Shown: in pieces, positions 45,316-56,359 of the stretch | Layout of the letters: every line of letters begins with the position of its first letter | How positions within the stretch are numbered: position 1 is the first letter of the stretch | Assembly (NCBI GenBank): GCA_965178125.1 | Contig: OZ237741.1 | Span: 124,001-188,000, forward strand | Length of the DNA stretch: 64,000 bases | Source of the DNA: Bilabrum cf. latius | Lineage: Eukaryota > Bigyra: Bicosoecida > Bigyra > Bicosoecida | Direction: 5' to 3' | Translations under genes and position numbers: made by a program | Notes under the pieces: model-generated | The model's input: only the letters and a program-made list of their open reading frames with translations | What the model was told of the DNA's origin: nothing | Database searches by the model: none

Positions 45316-46840
45316 TCACACGCCCTCCAGCTTGAAGTTGCACGCCCGCCCGACCGCCTCGACGATCTTGTGCGCCTGCCCGCTGATATCCTGGTCCCCC
45401 AGGTCAAAGCTGACCGTGCTAACCACGCGGCGGCGCAGCTCCGCCGTGTCCGCCACGATGGCCGCCACCTCAAGCGCGGCGTTTTCGTCCGCGGCCCCGT
45501 CCCTGCCGTTTACCGCCAGGACGATCCTCGCATCGGACCCTGTCGCGTCCAGCTAGCCCACCAATCCCTGCAAAGCCTCCTTGGACTTGCGGTGGTGCTC
45601 AGGATCTCCAGCTGCAGCTGGTACCTCGCACACGAAGAACGCCACCACGTCCGTCCCGTCGAGGTAGTGCGGCCACAGACTGACGAGCCGATGCTGGCCG
45701 CTGACGTCCCACATAGCCAGCTCCCGGCCGTCGTGCTTGATCGTCTCCACGTTAAAGCCTGCAGAAACAGCAAAATGAGTAAATGCACAGAGAGAGAAAC
45801 ATCTTGGGTGTACCTGAAAATGCCCTGCCAGGCACGCGACTCCCTTCAGCTGAGCCGAGACCAACATGCGCAGGCAGTGGTGGCAAATCAACACAGCTTT
45901 GCCGTAGGGCGGCATGATGCGCGGTCTCATGGTAAGGCCACGGGTACTGGAGATCAAGAGTCTCAGTACCGGGTATCAATCTATTCTCACCTATCGTTGG
46001 GATCGTCACGACCTTTTCTCCCGTCTTTGCAGCGAACAGCGTGGTTGTCTTGCCCGTCTGGGACAGCCCTAGCAGGAGCACCCTCGTCTCGCTCTTGCCA
46101 GCGCCGTCTCCGTCTTCGTTTTTGTCGTCAGAATCGGAATCTGATTCAATCGCGGGATCCTCCGCGGCTTCTTCGGCGACTCCCTTTGCCCGCTCCAGGA
46201 ATTCTGCTCGGATGCTGTCGATGCCTTCAGCCTCAGGGGTCATCACCATCGAGATCGTGGCAATGACAGGCCGAGCCGAAAACGCTACGGGGCCTTTGTC
46301 CTCGTCATCGTCGCTGGAATCTTCGAGTGCTACGCCTAGCGCAAGGGTGGCCTTCGCGCGCAGCTCCCCGCGCTGCGCAATTGCGTCCTCAAGGCAGAGG
46401 GATCGCTCGGACTCATCGGGCAGGAGAACCTCAAGAACTTCATCGATGACCTCCTTCACCTTTGGTAGCTTCGGAAGCTCCGCATCCTAATCAAGATCCA
46501 GAAAGCCATCTGGCATTCCCGAACCCATGGCTTGGCGGAACGCTTGCCCAAACCGCCGCTTGGCTGTGCGTACTGCAGCTTTCAGCAAGGGACCATCTTC
46601 GCAGCCTGCTCGAATCCACTACTAGCATAATACAAACAGTTTTTTCGACGTTATTCCAAGGTCTTCCAGCAGTAAAGATGCCGCGCCAGTCGGGGAATCT
46701 TCCAGGAATCCATCGGGAAGCAGAGCAAGTCGGAGAGCCCTGGCTGGAATGCAGGCTTCAAGGAGTTTATAAGCAAACGCGTGGGACAGGGATACGCCTT
46801 TTGCTGAAGTCTCGACTGGGGCTCCTGCTACTGCGGCCAT
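45316..46840 (-). CDS. Arf-family GTPase with long N-terminal extension
   Basis: Exons 46840-45991 and 45758-45316, stop TGA, 430 residues. The Arf-like domain occupies the C-terminal 180 residues: P-loop LLLGLSQTGKTTTLF, PTIG|FNVETIKHDG (split by the intron at the place where Arf proteins read PTIGFNVET), WDVSGQHRLVSLWPHY, and a degenerate base-recognition motif VLAVNGRD where Arf has NKxD. There is no N-terminal myristoylation Gly. Instead about 250 residues precede the domain, including a helical part (TAKRRFGQAFRQAMG) with two consecutive TAGs (CTAGTAGTGG) upstream of it, and an acidic stretch. ATG 46840 is preferred over ATG 46966 because the sequence between them is AT-richer and looks untranslated. 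Confidence 0.8.
45759..45990 (-). other. Intron of the Arf-like gene
   Basis: Donor GTGAGA, acceptor TGTTTCTGCAG, 232 nt, phase 1. Joining restores I-G-F-N of the Arf switch I block exactly. Confidence 0.95.
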
Positions 46841-46987
46841 TTTGCTGATAAATCTACTGATACTAAAAGATCGGTCCCGGTCGGTTCTCGCCCGCACCAC
46901 AACAAACCGGAAATACGTGCGCCGAGATAAAACGGCAGCTCCGGCAAGTACTACTGGTAGTTCCATCTCATAAGCACCACCAGCCTA

Positions 46988-49711
46988 TCATGACTATAGC
47001 AGGCAAACGGCGTTTTGAGCTATAGACGCGAGCTAGCCGTCGTTGCTGTCCACCAACCGAGCAAAGGCGTCTTCCGCCGCGGCCTCTTTGGCCGCATGCT
47101 TGCCCTCAGCTGACATGTTCGCCAGATTGAACACCACAGCCCCCGCCACGGCCGCCACACAGGCGGGAATGAGACCGTCTTCATGCGTGCTGAGCAGCAG
47201 GACCAGTTCCGGTATGCTGCCCGCATCCACCACGGCCTTTCTCACCTCCTCCGGACCCCTGGCTAGATTCATAAGCACGCCGGCTCCTGTCTCTACCTCG
47301 ACCGGATCATTCGACCGCAGGAGCCGAAGCACGCTGGGCAGTGATCCCGTGCTCACGATGGCTCGCTGCATCGAAGACACGCCTTCCATGGACCCGCCGC
47401 ACCGAAAGGAGCCGTCCTTCACTTCCTCCTGCACCCCGCCTGTCGCCCCGCTGAGGAGCAGCCTGATCACTCGCACTATGTGCTGGTCCTTATCCTCTAT
47501 CGCCTCTAGGGTCCTGATCGCGGCGGGCACCAGACCGGCCTTGATTGCATCGATGGCCAGCTGCTCCGATGCGCACATGGACCTGAGCAAGAGCATCACC
47601 ACCTGGGTCTGATTCCTCCCAGAGCACGACTGCAGCAGATCAATGTACTTGGGCAGCGCTCCTTCCGAGGCTGCCTGCTCCATGCCGGCTCGGTTGTTTT
47701 TGCACACCGCGGTGAGGGCCTCGTGCACTGTTTGCTGCAGCTGTGTCCCCTCCGCATGCGTGCCCAGCAGCCGTACCAACCGTGGAATAGCTCCAGCTTG
47801 CATTGCTGCTTTCTGCATAGAAGACGAGTCAGTTGTGGCTGCTACAACGCCAGTTGCAGCCCACGACACCATGACAGCGGACTGGGAGCCCAAAAGGTCG
47901 ACGAGGCCAGCGATGACCCCGGCCTCCAGTGCCGCCTGCTTCAACGCATCCGATACTTGCAGTATTCTAACGCATGCCATGGCAGACCTCTAGGCTGCGT
48001 TGTTCACGCCTGTCCTCATGCAGGCAACGAACCTTGGCAGCGCTCCCGCGTTCACCACCGCAGTTGCGAGGGTCCTACCTCCATTGGATACGTTCAGCAG
48101 AGCACCGACGGCTTGCTCCACCAGTACCTGGTCCTTTGCATCGCACAGATGCACTAGGATAGGAAGCGCACCGGCATCGACGACCGCCTGCTTGGTTGCA
48201 GTGGCATCTGGAGGTCCGCTGCAGATCCCCGTGATGGCCCCCGCGGCGTCGAGCATCTCGGCTACGTCTTCAGTTCGAAGCATTGATACGAGGCTTGGCA
48301 GCACACCCGCCTGCACAGCAGCTTCTGCGAGCTCGTCCGATTCCTACGCTATATGCATGAGGATGATCGCGACCGTTCCGCGGATTTCCTTCTATTCCGA
48401 CCGCAGCAGCTGGGCAAGCACTGGCAACGCGCCGGCCTCTACCGCAGGTGTACCGACCTTGCCCGGGCAGAGGCACAGTTCGTACATCAGGCAGCAAGAC
48501 TGATCCACAGCGAAGTCGTCTTTGCATCGCATCATCTCAATGCAGCGCACTAGCACGTTGGCAGGGTCACCAAGCACTGCGCCCAGCGAGCGGCCGTCCG
48601 CATGGCCGGACGCGAGCGCCTTGATGGCAGCAATGGCGCACCTCGATTCCTCCCCGCGCTCCTCGCTAGAGCCGACCATGCCCAAAAGCAGACCCAGCAT
48701 CCCTGCCTCTAGGAATTTATCCTTGAAGTCAGCTGCGATCTTCATCATGTCGCAGGCCAACATAGCAGCCCAAGTCTTCCTCGTCTTCTGTGGCAGCATC
48801 ATCACCGTCGGGGGCAGCTCGATCTTTACGGGCGGGTCCCGCAGCATGGACTTGATGGCGGGAATGCAGCCCGCGATCACTGCGTCTCGAGGAGCATCCG
48901 CGGAGCACCGAAAGATCTGCACGAATAGAGGCACGGTATACTTGACCATGGTAGGGGAGGTGCACCTAAGCGCGCCAGCAAGCGGAGGCAGCACGCCCGC
49001 CCGGTACACCTCGAGGGCCCGGCCGCTCTCGCAGACCAGGTCGCGGAGTGTCATGGCCGCGCTTGCCAGTACTTCCGTGTCTTCTGATTGCATGAGCTTC
49101 ACGAGCCCTGGAATGGCCCCCTCCTTCACGGCCAGGTCCTGCAGCGGGCCGCGCTCGCAGACCAGGGCGCTCAGAGCAACCGCCGCAAGAGATGCCTCGC
49201 AGGCATCACTCGATTCCAGCATATGAGTAAGGAAGCGTACTGCGTCCCCATTGGCCCGGCGGGATCTGAAGGGCTCTTCGTAGATGAGATTTGCGATCGC
49301 ATCCACCGCAGCCAACGGCCTGAACATGCCCCCCGCCCCTTGCAAGGAGACAATCATTTGCTCGTACACCGATGGGTCTGCTTCGCAGCGTTCCCTTATT
49401 CGGCCACGTAGCATCTGCTAAATCATTGCCATGTTCTCGTCGATGTTTGTGCATTGGCCTGTCATCTCCGTTGCAATTCGTGCTGCTTCGAGAATGTTGG
49501 GTAAATCCCCGCTTTCGAGGCACGCACTGGCTATTTCGAGTGCATGCGAAAGCTTATCGTCCTGATTTAAGCTACTGGCGTTCTGAATCGCTTTGAACTG
49601 CTCCGTGATTGTTCTTGGGTCGGCTACAGGACTGCATCCGCTCGATCGACCCGTGGATCCCTGTACCGTGGGATCTATTTTCTCAGGCTGCTCGCCGGAT
49701 GCTGCTGCCAT
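46988..49711 (-). CDS. Armadillo-repeat protein
   Basis: 907 residues, six TAGs, stop TGA two codons after the last TAG. From about residue 140 onward it is a continuous solenoid of ARM repeats with the classic pattern: VKEGAIPGLVKLMQSEDTEV, VEAGALPVLAQLLRSE(TAG)KEIRG, VQAGVLPSLVSMLRTEDV, VDAGALPILVHLCDAKDQ, VNAGALPRFVACM, MQAGAIPRLVRLLG, VSTGSLPSVLRLLRS, VDAGSIPELVLLLSTHE. TAGs fall at helix positions where polar residues are normal. Resemblance is to Vac8/ARMC-type adaptors; no partner or pathway can be named. ATG 49711 is the first Met, and the N-terminal 140 residues are alpha-helical without repeats. Intronless. Confidence 0.85.
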
Positions 49712-49874
49712 TGTACTATATGTGTGTCAGAAACTACCTCCGATAATTATGAGTGCGGGAATCAGTGTGGGTAGACGTCGATACCCGAAACATCGACCGC
49801 CACTCTGTAACGCCGGAACCGGAACCACGACGAAAGCGACGAATAAACCAATTGTACACGCAAATACACCGAGA

Positions 49875-52800
49875 TCAAGAGTCATTGGGGACTTCCTCGT
49901 CCCCCCTAGCGTACGCATCCGCCTCAGCTGTGGCCAGCAGCGGCTCCAGCTTGTCCTTGTCCATCCCCTGACCGATCCCGTTCGCCACGAGAGCCCTCAA
50001 ATGCCTCGGCGGGAACCTGCTCCTGTTCGCCTGCACCCACGGCAGCACGTCCTTCTGCGACGAAAAGTAGAACGCCTGGATGTACAGGTCCACGTGCTCC
50101 TTCCCTCTGGGCATGCACCCCTGAAGCAGAGGCCCCGCCCGCCTCACCGCGGCATACACCTGGGAGGCATCCAGCGCCATGAGGCCCCTGCCCTCCACGG
50201 TGCAGCTGCCCACGCGGGACACGCCTTCCACGAAGCGGTCCATGAAGTGCGCTGTCACGCAGCCCCACACCCCCGCCCACGACTTGGCCGGCATGGCCAT
50301 GGGGAACAAAGACCGGAACTGGTCGTAGGCCTTGCGCTGGGCGGCAGCAGCCTGGGCAGCGGCCCCCGCGGCTCCACCGCGCCGCGTGGGCGTCCCAGCC
50401 GCCGAGGAAGACCCGCCGCCCGTGCCCGCAGCACCGCCTCCCGCACCGCCGCTGGGCGCGGGCCCGTGGGCAGCCGCCCGCAGCAGCAGCCCCTGCTGGG
50501 CCAGCGAGCCCCCGATCCTGCTCGTGTACTTGCTGGCCCGGGATATGTCCCGGACCTCCTTCCACTTGAGGCCGGCCACCAGGCCAGGCAGTTCCCCAGC
50601 CACGGGGGTGGCCACAGGCACAAAGGAGTGGTACACGAGTCCCTGCAGCTCCACCGCCGCACTCGTCACCTCGGTCGCGTACTCATCCACGGACTCTGTC
50701 CTGGCGGGCGGCAGGGCGCCCCGCACCAGCGCCAGCGCGCTGCCTAGCACCTCCAGCACAAAGTCGAGGCTTTCCACCGCGACACACCGGGGCACGATAC
50801 CCGGCGCCTGGTCGGGAGACCGCAGATCCACTCCCTTGACGTCGACCAGCCGTGGGAGGAAACCACCCGCTGCCTGGGGCCCCGCGGCCTCCCCCGCGGC
50901 CCCGCTCGCGGCCATCTGCGCGTCCCTGCCGCCGCTCGCCGCCTTGGCTTTGGCAGCTTCCTCCGCGGCCACAGCCGCCTCCCTGGATGCCTGTGCCCCC
51001 AGCTGGCCGCCCTGCATGAGCTCGAGTGCCACCCGCTTCAGGTGCACCCGGAGCGTCTGGTACGGATCGTGCCACGGGTCCCTCCGGCGGTGCCTGGCGA
51101 GGACGAGCCCCAGCCCGCCGCAGCGAGCCAGATCAGCGTCCCTCACCTCCCCGGTGGTGCCCAACCCCCCAACAGTGCCGCCGGCACCCTTCCCTCGAAA
51201 CTTGGACCCCGCCCCATCCACGCTCCCCAGTGCCAGCTCCCTGGCCGCCGCCACGGCCGCCCTCCTCCCCAGCCTGGAGGCCAGCTCGGGGGGAACTTCG
51301 TCGATGAAATCGAAGGCGTTGGGCTCGCGCGTGCGGCGCTCCTCTACGCGGCGGGGGCCGCCGGACCATGTGACGAGTGTGCGGAGCGCCCCCGTGTGCA
51401 GAAAGTTGGTCGCAACCACGTAGAGGTAGGCGTCCACCAGCTGGGTCAGCCTGCGCCACGCGTCCGAAGCGGCCTGGGGCATCGACTCGATGAGGCCGAC
51501 GTACACGGCCGCGGGACGCGCGATGCCATTCAGACCGGTCTGTGTCACGGTAGGGCTGCCCAGCTTGCGGAGGACCCACTCGTCCAGCGACTTGGCCGCC
51601 TTGGCGCTGGCAGCCACCTCCGAGGTGGCGCTAGCACCCGCCGCCCCGCCCATGGCACCGACGGAGCCCGCCCCCGCCCCGCTGCCCGCCCCCGGCCCCT
51701 CGTCGTCGCTGGACTCGGCCTCGCTGAGAATCTCCTCGTCGTCCTCATCGTCCTCGTCACCCACCCCGCCTGCTCCCCCGGACTGGCCCCGGACACTCCC
51801 CGACAGTCCCCGCCGCATGGGGCTTGAAGGGGTGGGCGAGCCCAGCGGGGTGCCCAGTCCCTCCATGTCTTCGTCCCCGCTGTCCCCGCCGCCCTCGCCC
51901 ATGTGCCGCATGGACCTAGAGCGAAGCAGCAGGGCAGGGGGGTTCACGGAAGCACCGGCACCCGCGCCCGCAGCGCCGTCCCCGTCTCCAGACTCGCCCA
52001 AAGACGAGGGAGGTGCAGACCCCGGGCCCAGATCCAGAACACTCGCCCGCGCTGCCGCACCGCCCGACGCGCTCCCATCCCCCAGAGCGGCCCTCTGCCT
52101 CTCCATCCACTGTTCCCTGGCACGGATCGCCCTGGCCTCGAGCACCTCCGCCTCCCCGTCGATGTCCCCGTCGCACCACTCCCCGAACGGATTGCCCTAC
52201 GACCAGCCGTGCGCGGGCCCGCCCGCCTCCGACACACCGCCAAGATCCAGCCCGTCTCCGTCCGATCCCGGCTGGAACCCGTGCGAGCCACCCAGCAGCG
52301 AGGCCGCCCGCCCGCGGCCGCCCCCGCGCCCACCGCCCACGCCACCGCCGGACGTGGCCCGACCCCTCCCCAGGCTGCCCCTGCCCTTACCCGCCCCTGT
52401 TCCCTGCTGCTGCTGCTGCCCCGCCCCGCGCGCCAGCAGCAGCGCCTCCTCCGCTGTCGCCTCGGAGGGGACGTCGGACCCGTCGTGCGCGTACCATGTC
52501 GCAAACACCCGGCCCAGCCGCCCCGTCCCCACGGCCGCCACCCCGTCGTGGTCCCCTGGCCGCACCGAGTCCCCTCGGATGCTCACAGCGCTACCCTCCT
52601 CCCCCACGCCAGCCACCTCGGCCGCCGCCGCCACCGCCGAAGCGGTCCTGCGCAGGCGCCTCCGCAAGGCACGGGTGGGCAAACCGGCGAGCAGGGAAGG
52701 TCCCTGTTCCCCCGCGGGGTGCTGTCCCTCTCCGGCCCCGCCTTGGTCCTCGGCGGCACCCGTCATGAGTGCCCTGGCGGCTTGGTCCTCGGAGCTGCCC

Positions 52801-55800
52801 GGCTGCGCCAGCATGACCCGGCCGTGGGTGCCCGTGCCGCCTCCAAATGACCCCATCCTCCGCATCTCCCGGAGTCGCGCCACCAGCCGCTTCCCTCGGC
52901 CCACCCCCAGCGCCGACTCGGCCCCTCCTCGGATGGAGGCCAGCACGCCCCTCAGCGCATCGGGAGGGGCCGGCACCGCGATCCACGGCTCCTTGGCCAG
53001 CAGCTGCCTGAGCTTGCGCGAGTGCACCGCGTGGACCGAGTCGACCAGGGACTGGCACAGCAGGCGCGCACCGGTGCGCAGGCTGTCTGCATGCGTGTAC
53101 CTGCCCTGCGAGGGCCACCACTTCCTCGGGACGAACGTTCCTTCGCTTGTTCCCTGAAGCTCCCCGTCCTCGTCACTGGTCTTGTCCTCGTCGCCCGCGC
53201 CGGCCCCACTCCCAGCTGTTCCCCCGCCCGCAGCACCAGCGCTTCCGCCCTCGCGCGCGATGCCCTCTGGTCGGATCGAAGTAAACTCGGCTCCCACCGC
53301 GCACAGGTCCCTGGCCATTGCAATGCAGTGCACTACGTCCCAGACGTGCGTGGCCGTGGTCTCGCCCAGCCCCTCGCAGCCCATGGTCAGCACAGTGGAG
53401 GCCCTGGACTGCGCCTGCCTCCACAGCGCCGAACGAGCCCGCATGAGCTCGCTCAGGCCCTCCCTCACCTGGGTGGCTGCGGTCCTCACCAGACCCTCGC
53501 GCATCGCGCTGGATTCCTGCAGCAGCTCCTCCTCGACGGGCCTGCCGTTGGGACCCAGGATGCCCCCCACCGCGCTGTGCTTCTTGCTCCCTCCCATGAA
53601 CCCGGCGGCCGCCGCCACTGCCGCCACGGCCGACTGCCTGCGCCCGGGGGACCCGCTGCCCCTGGGGCTCCAGGACTCGCCCTCTCCCGCCCCCTCTGGC
53701 AGGTCGGATGGGTCGGGGAGCTGCCGCAGGTGCCTCCAGGCGTCCTCCTCGGGCCTGTCACTGCCCCCGTGCAGCCACGCCACCACCTGTCTCTCGGCCG
53801 CCAGCCGCGCCTCCTGCTCCGCCTTGAGCTCCTCCTCGGTGGGACCGTCTTCGTCCTCGTCCTCGTCCTCGTCTTGGCCAGGGGTCGAGCCTCCGCTCTC
53901 CGATGCGGGGGCGAGGAGGAGCAGCTTGTCCGCGTTCGCGTGCCAGCGCATCAGCAGCACGTGCAGCCGGAGGGCATCGATCACGGCGGCGCACACCCGC
54001 ATGAAAGCTGGCATGATCTGCGGCCCCTAGAGCTGCCTGCAGAGCGCATCGAACCGCTGCGTCATGTGCTCGTTGCGACTGCTCCTGTACCTGCTGACCT
54101 GCCTCTTGTCTGCCTTGTGCTCGGGGGCCGAGAGGAGTTGCACCTCGGAGGGAACCAGCGCACCTGGGCCCGCGGTCGTCGCATGCCCCTCCCCGTGCTC
54201 CTCCTTCGTCTCTGCCTCCTCTGCCCCATCCTCTAGGTCTTTCCGCTCCTCCTCTTGCGCCTTCTAAGCGGCCAGCAGCCCCTCCATGGCCTGCTCTGCC
54301 CGCCTCTCTCGCTCCCTCACTCGCAGCAGAGCGGCCATCGCAGCCCTCCTCTCTGCCGTCAGCAGCACGTCCACCACGGCTTCCTTTGTGGAGGCCTTCA
54401 TCGACCGCAGCACGGCGGCGAGCACACGCTGCGGAAGCTGTGCCAGGCTCGACTTGGCCGCCGTTGTTCCCTGGGCCGCGGCCAGGAGGCCCTGTCCCTT
54501 GGAGCCCCCCACGGTGGGGGCACCCCCTAGCGCAGCGGTAGCCGCGCCCCCGTCGCCCCCTCCCAGCCCCAGCTGGGACGCAACAGCAGCCTCCAACGCG
54601 CCTGGGAGGGCAGCCGCCTCGCCGAGGGCACCCCCCGACGCGCCTACACCCCCGGGCATGTGGTCCCCAGCTGACCCGGGGCCGCTGGCGGTACCCACGG
54701 CCCCCTCAAGTGCGGAACCTGCCCGCAGGCGCCGCAGCCTGCCGCCCCCGTCATCGCCGTCGCCAGCACCGCCCGCCGCCCCGCTGGTCCCGGCCTCCCC
54801 CGCGCCCATGCCCATTCGGAGTGCGGCCACAGCGGCGGCGCGCGCCTCCTCGGCGCCACTCGCCCCGGCCACGCCGCCCTCCTCGTCCGCAGCACCGTCC
54901 GCCAGCTGATTTGCGACCAAGTCTGGGTCCTCGAGCGCGTTCCCCGGCGCCACCCCGTGCTTGTCCAGCACGGCATAGGCCCGCACCACCGAGGCATAGT
55001 CCCCCGCGAGAGACAGCACGCCGTCGGGGAACTGCCTGCAGAGCGTGTCCAGCGCCTGGTCCGCCCGCATGCGCACCACAAGGAGCGCGGCGCCTCCCTG
55101 CAGTCTCTTCCTGACGGGTGTGAGGGCCTCGATCTCGCGGTAGGACCGGTGGTCAGCAAGGGCCTGCCTGCTCTTGATGGCCTCCACCGCCGCGGCGAAG
55201 CAGCCGCCGGTGCAGAGACGGCCCGCCTCTGCCTCCACCCCCGACAGCCGCTGCACCTGCCGCACCCGCTCGCACAGTGCCCTGAGCCTGTCCTGCCGGC
55301 GGCGGCGCCTCGTCATGCCGAGAGCGCCGGAGACCAGGCCCTCCCTGGAGCCACGCAGCCGGCGGAGGACGTTCTTGACGTGCACCACGGTGCGACTCAC
55401 TTCAAGGTCAATGTCTTGGACCATTCGGCCACCGCGGAGGAACACGTCCTGCTTCTGCATGACTGCTCGCTCCAATCGAGAGCGCACCGCGTCGCGCGCC
55501 ATGTCGCTCGTCGCCTGCTCGTTCACGATGAAGGAAGCCTGCTGCCCAGGGTCCCCTGGAAGACGAGTCTGCGATACGTGGAAAGCGCTTTAGTGTCGAT
55601 CTAATGGCGCGTTACAATGTTCTGTGTGCGCCAGATTTTGGTACGTCTATGCTCGATGGATCCTGCGCCGCGGACCGGGCATCCACGAAGCCCGCAACGC
55701 CTTGAGCAGCATAAACAAAAACACTCACAAGTAAATTCTTCACAGGATCAAAATCTTCATCAAAATAGCTCTTATCAAGCATCTCGAACGCTTGCTTTGG

Positions 55801-56206
55801 GTTGCTTGGCATCCGTGGGCCTTTGCCCTGTCCAACCTGCTTCGTGAGAAAGCGTTTAGCCTTGGAACGGAGATTTGATGCACTTCGGTGTTATGTTTGA
55901 ACTGTCGTCGAGTCCACGGGGCCTGTCTCACCTTGCCTGGATCTGCTGACTAGATGGATCCCTTTCCAGCGCTGCTTGGCCTGCGATTTCGATACCATCA
56001 CGATCAAAGCCGAAATGTACCAGAGCGCATAGAGTATCTAATGCTTTGGCAATACTGGCGACTCACTTTCGGCCACCTCTACCTCGTGCTGCCAAGCTCC
56101 TTGGCCGGGCTTGGCCTCGTCCGCGACCTCTCCCTCGAGATGCCGGGGAACCCTACGGTGGAGTCGCGGGGCTCGATCCGAACACAGACTCAAAAAAGGA
56201 CGACAT
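49875..56206 (-). CDS. VPS50: VPS50/syndetin, EARP tethering-complex subunit
   Basis: Subunit of the EARP/GARP-II complex that tethers recycling vesicles. Four exons: 56206-56067, 55980-55932, 55836-55729 and 55568-49875; 1996 residues; stop TGA. The first exon is RG-rich. The family's entry motif SYFDEDFDPVKN lies at the end of exon 3. The N-terminal helical domain follows (SRLERAVMQKQDVFLRGGRMVQDIDLEV, RLRALCERVRQVQRL, CFAAAVEAIKSRQALADH). The C-terminal syndetin domain is clear: KEHVDLYIQAFYFSSQKDVLPWVQANR and LRALVANGIGQGMDKDKLEPLLATAE. TAGs at 54264, 54027 and 52197 regions join three ORFs in one frame, and two more lie in the first exons. It is twice the size of the animal protein because of Gly/Ser/Asp inserts. 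Exons 1-2 are less certain than the rest. Confidence 0.82.
55569..55728 (-). other. VPS50 intron 3
   Basis: Donor GTGAGT, acceptor CGTATCGCAG, 160 nt, phase 0. It separates the DEDFDPVKN motif from the N-terminal helical domain. Confidence 0.85.
55837..55931 (-). other. VPS50 intron 2 (predicted)
   Basis: Donor GTGAGA, acceptor CGAAGCAG, 95 nt, phase 0 on both sides. Predicted from the splice-site rule and frame match only. Confidence 0.55.
55981..56066 (-). other. VPS50 intron 1 (predicted)
   Basis: Donor GTGAGT, acceptor AAATCGCAG, 86 nt, phase 2. It links the 46-codon RG-rich first exon to a 49-nt exon containing one TAG; both exon junctions keep the frame. Confidence 0.55.
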
Positions 56207-56359
56207 GTCGACCTTGACTCAATCCAGCGGCCGGTTGTTTGCCACCGTGAGCAGATTTTTCGCGGACGCCGCCGAAGAAGTGGTTGCAACCGCCGGCGAT
56301 CCCGGGGCTGGGTGCAAACCTCGGCAACGTTGGGTAGAGAGTCTAGCGATTCAACTCAA

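Noticed and set aside
56063-56206. Stand-alone 47-residue RG-rich protein
   Set aside because: Its TGA overlaps a perfect GTGAGT donor, and splicing continues in frame to VPS50, so it is treated as VPS50 exon 1.
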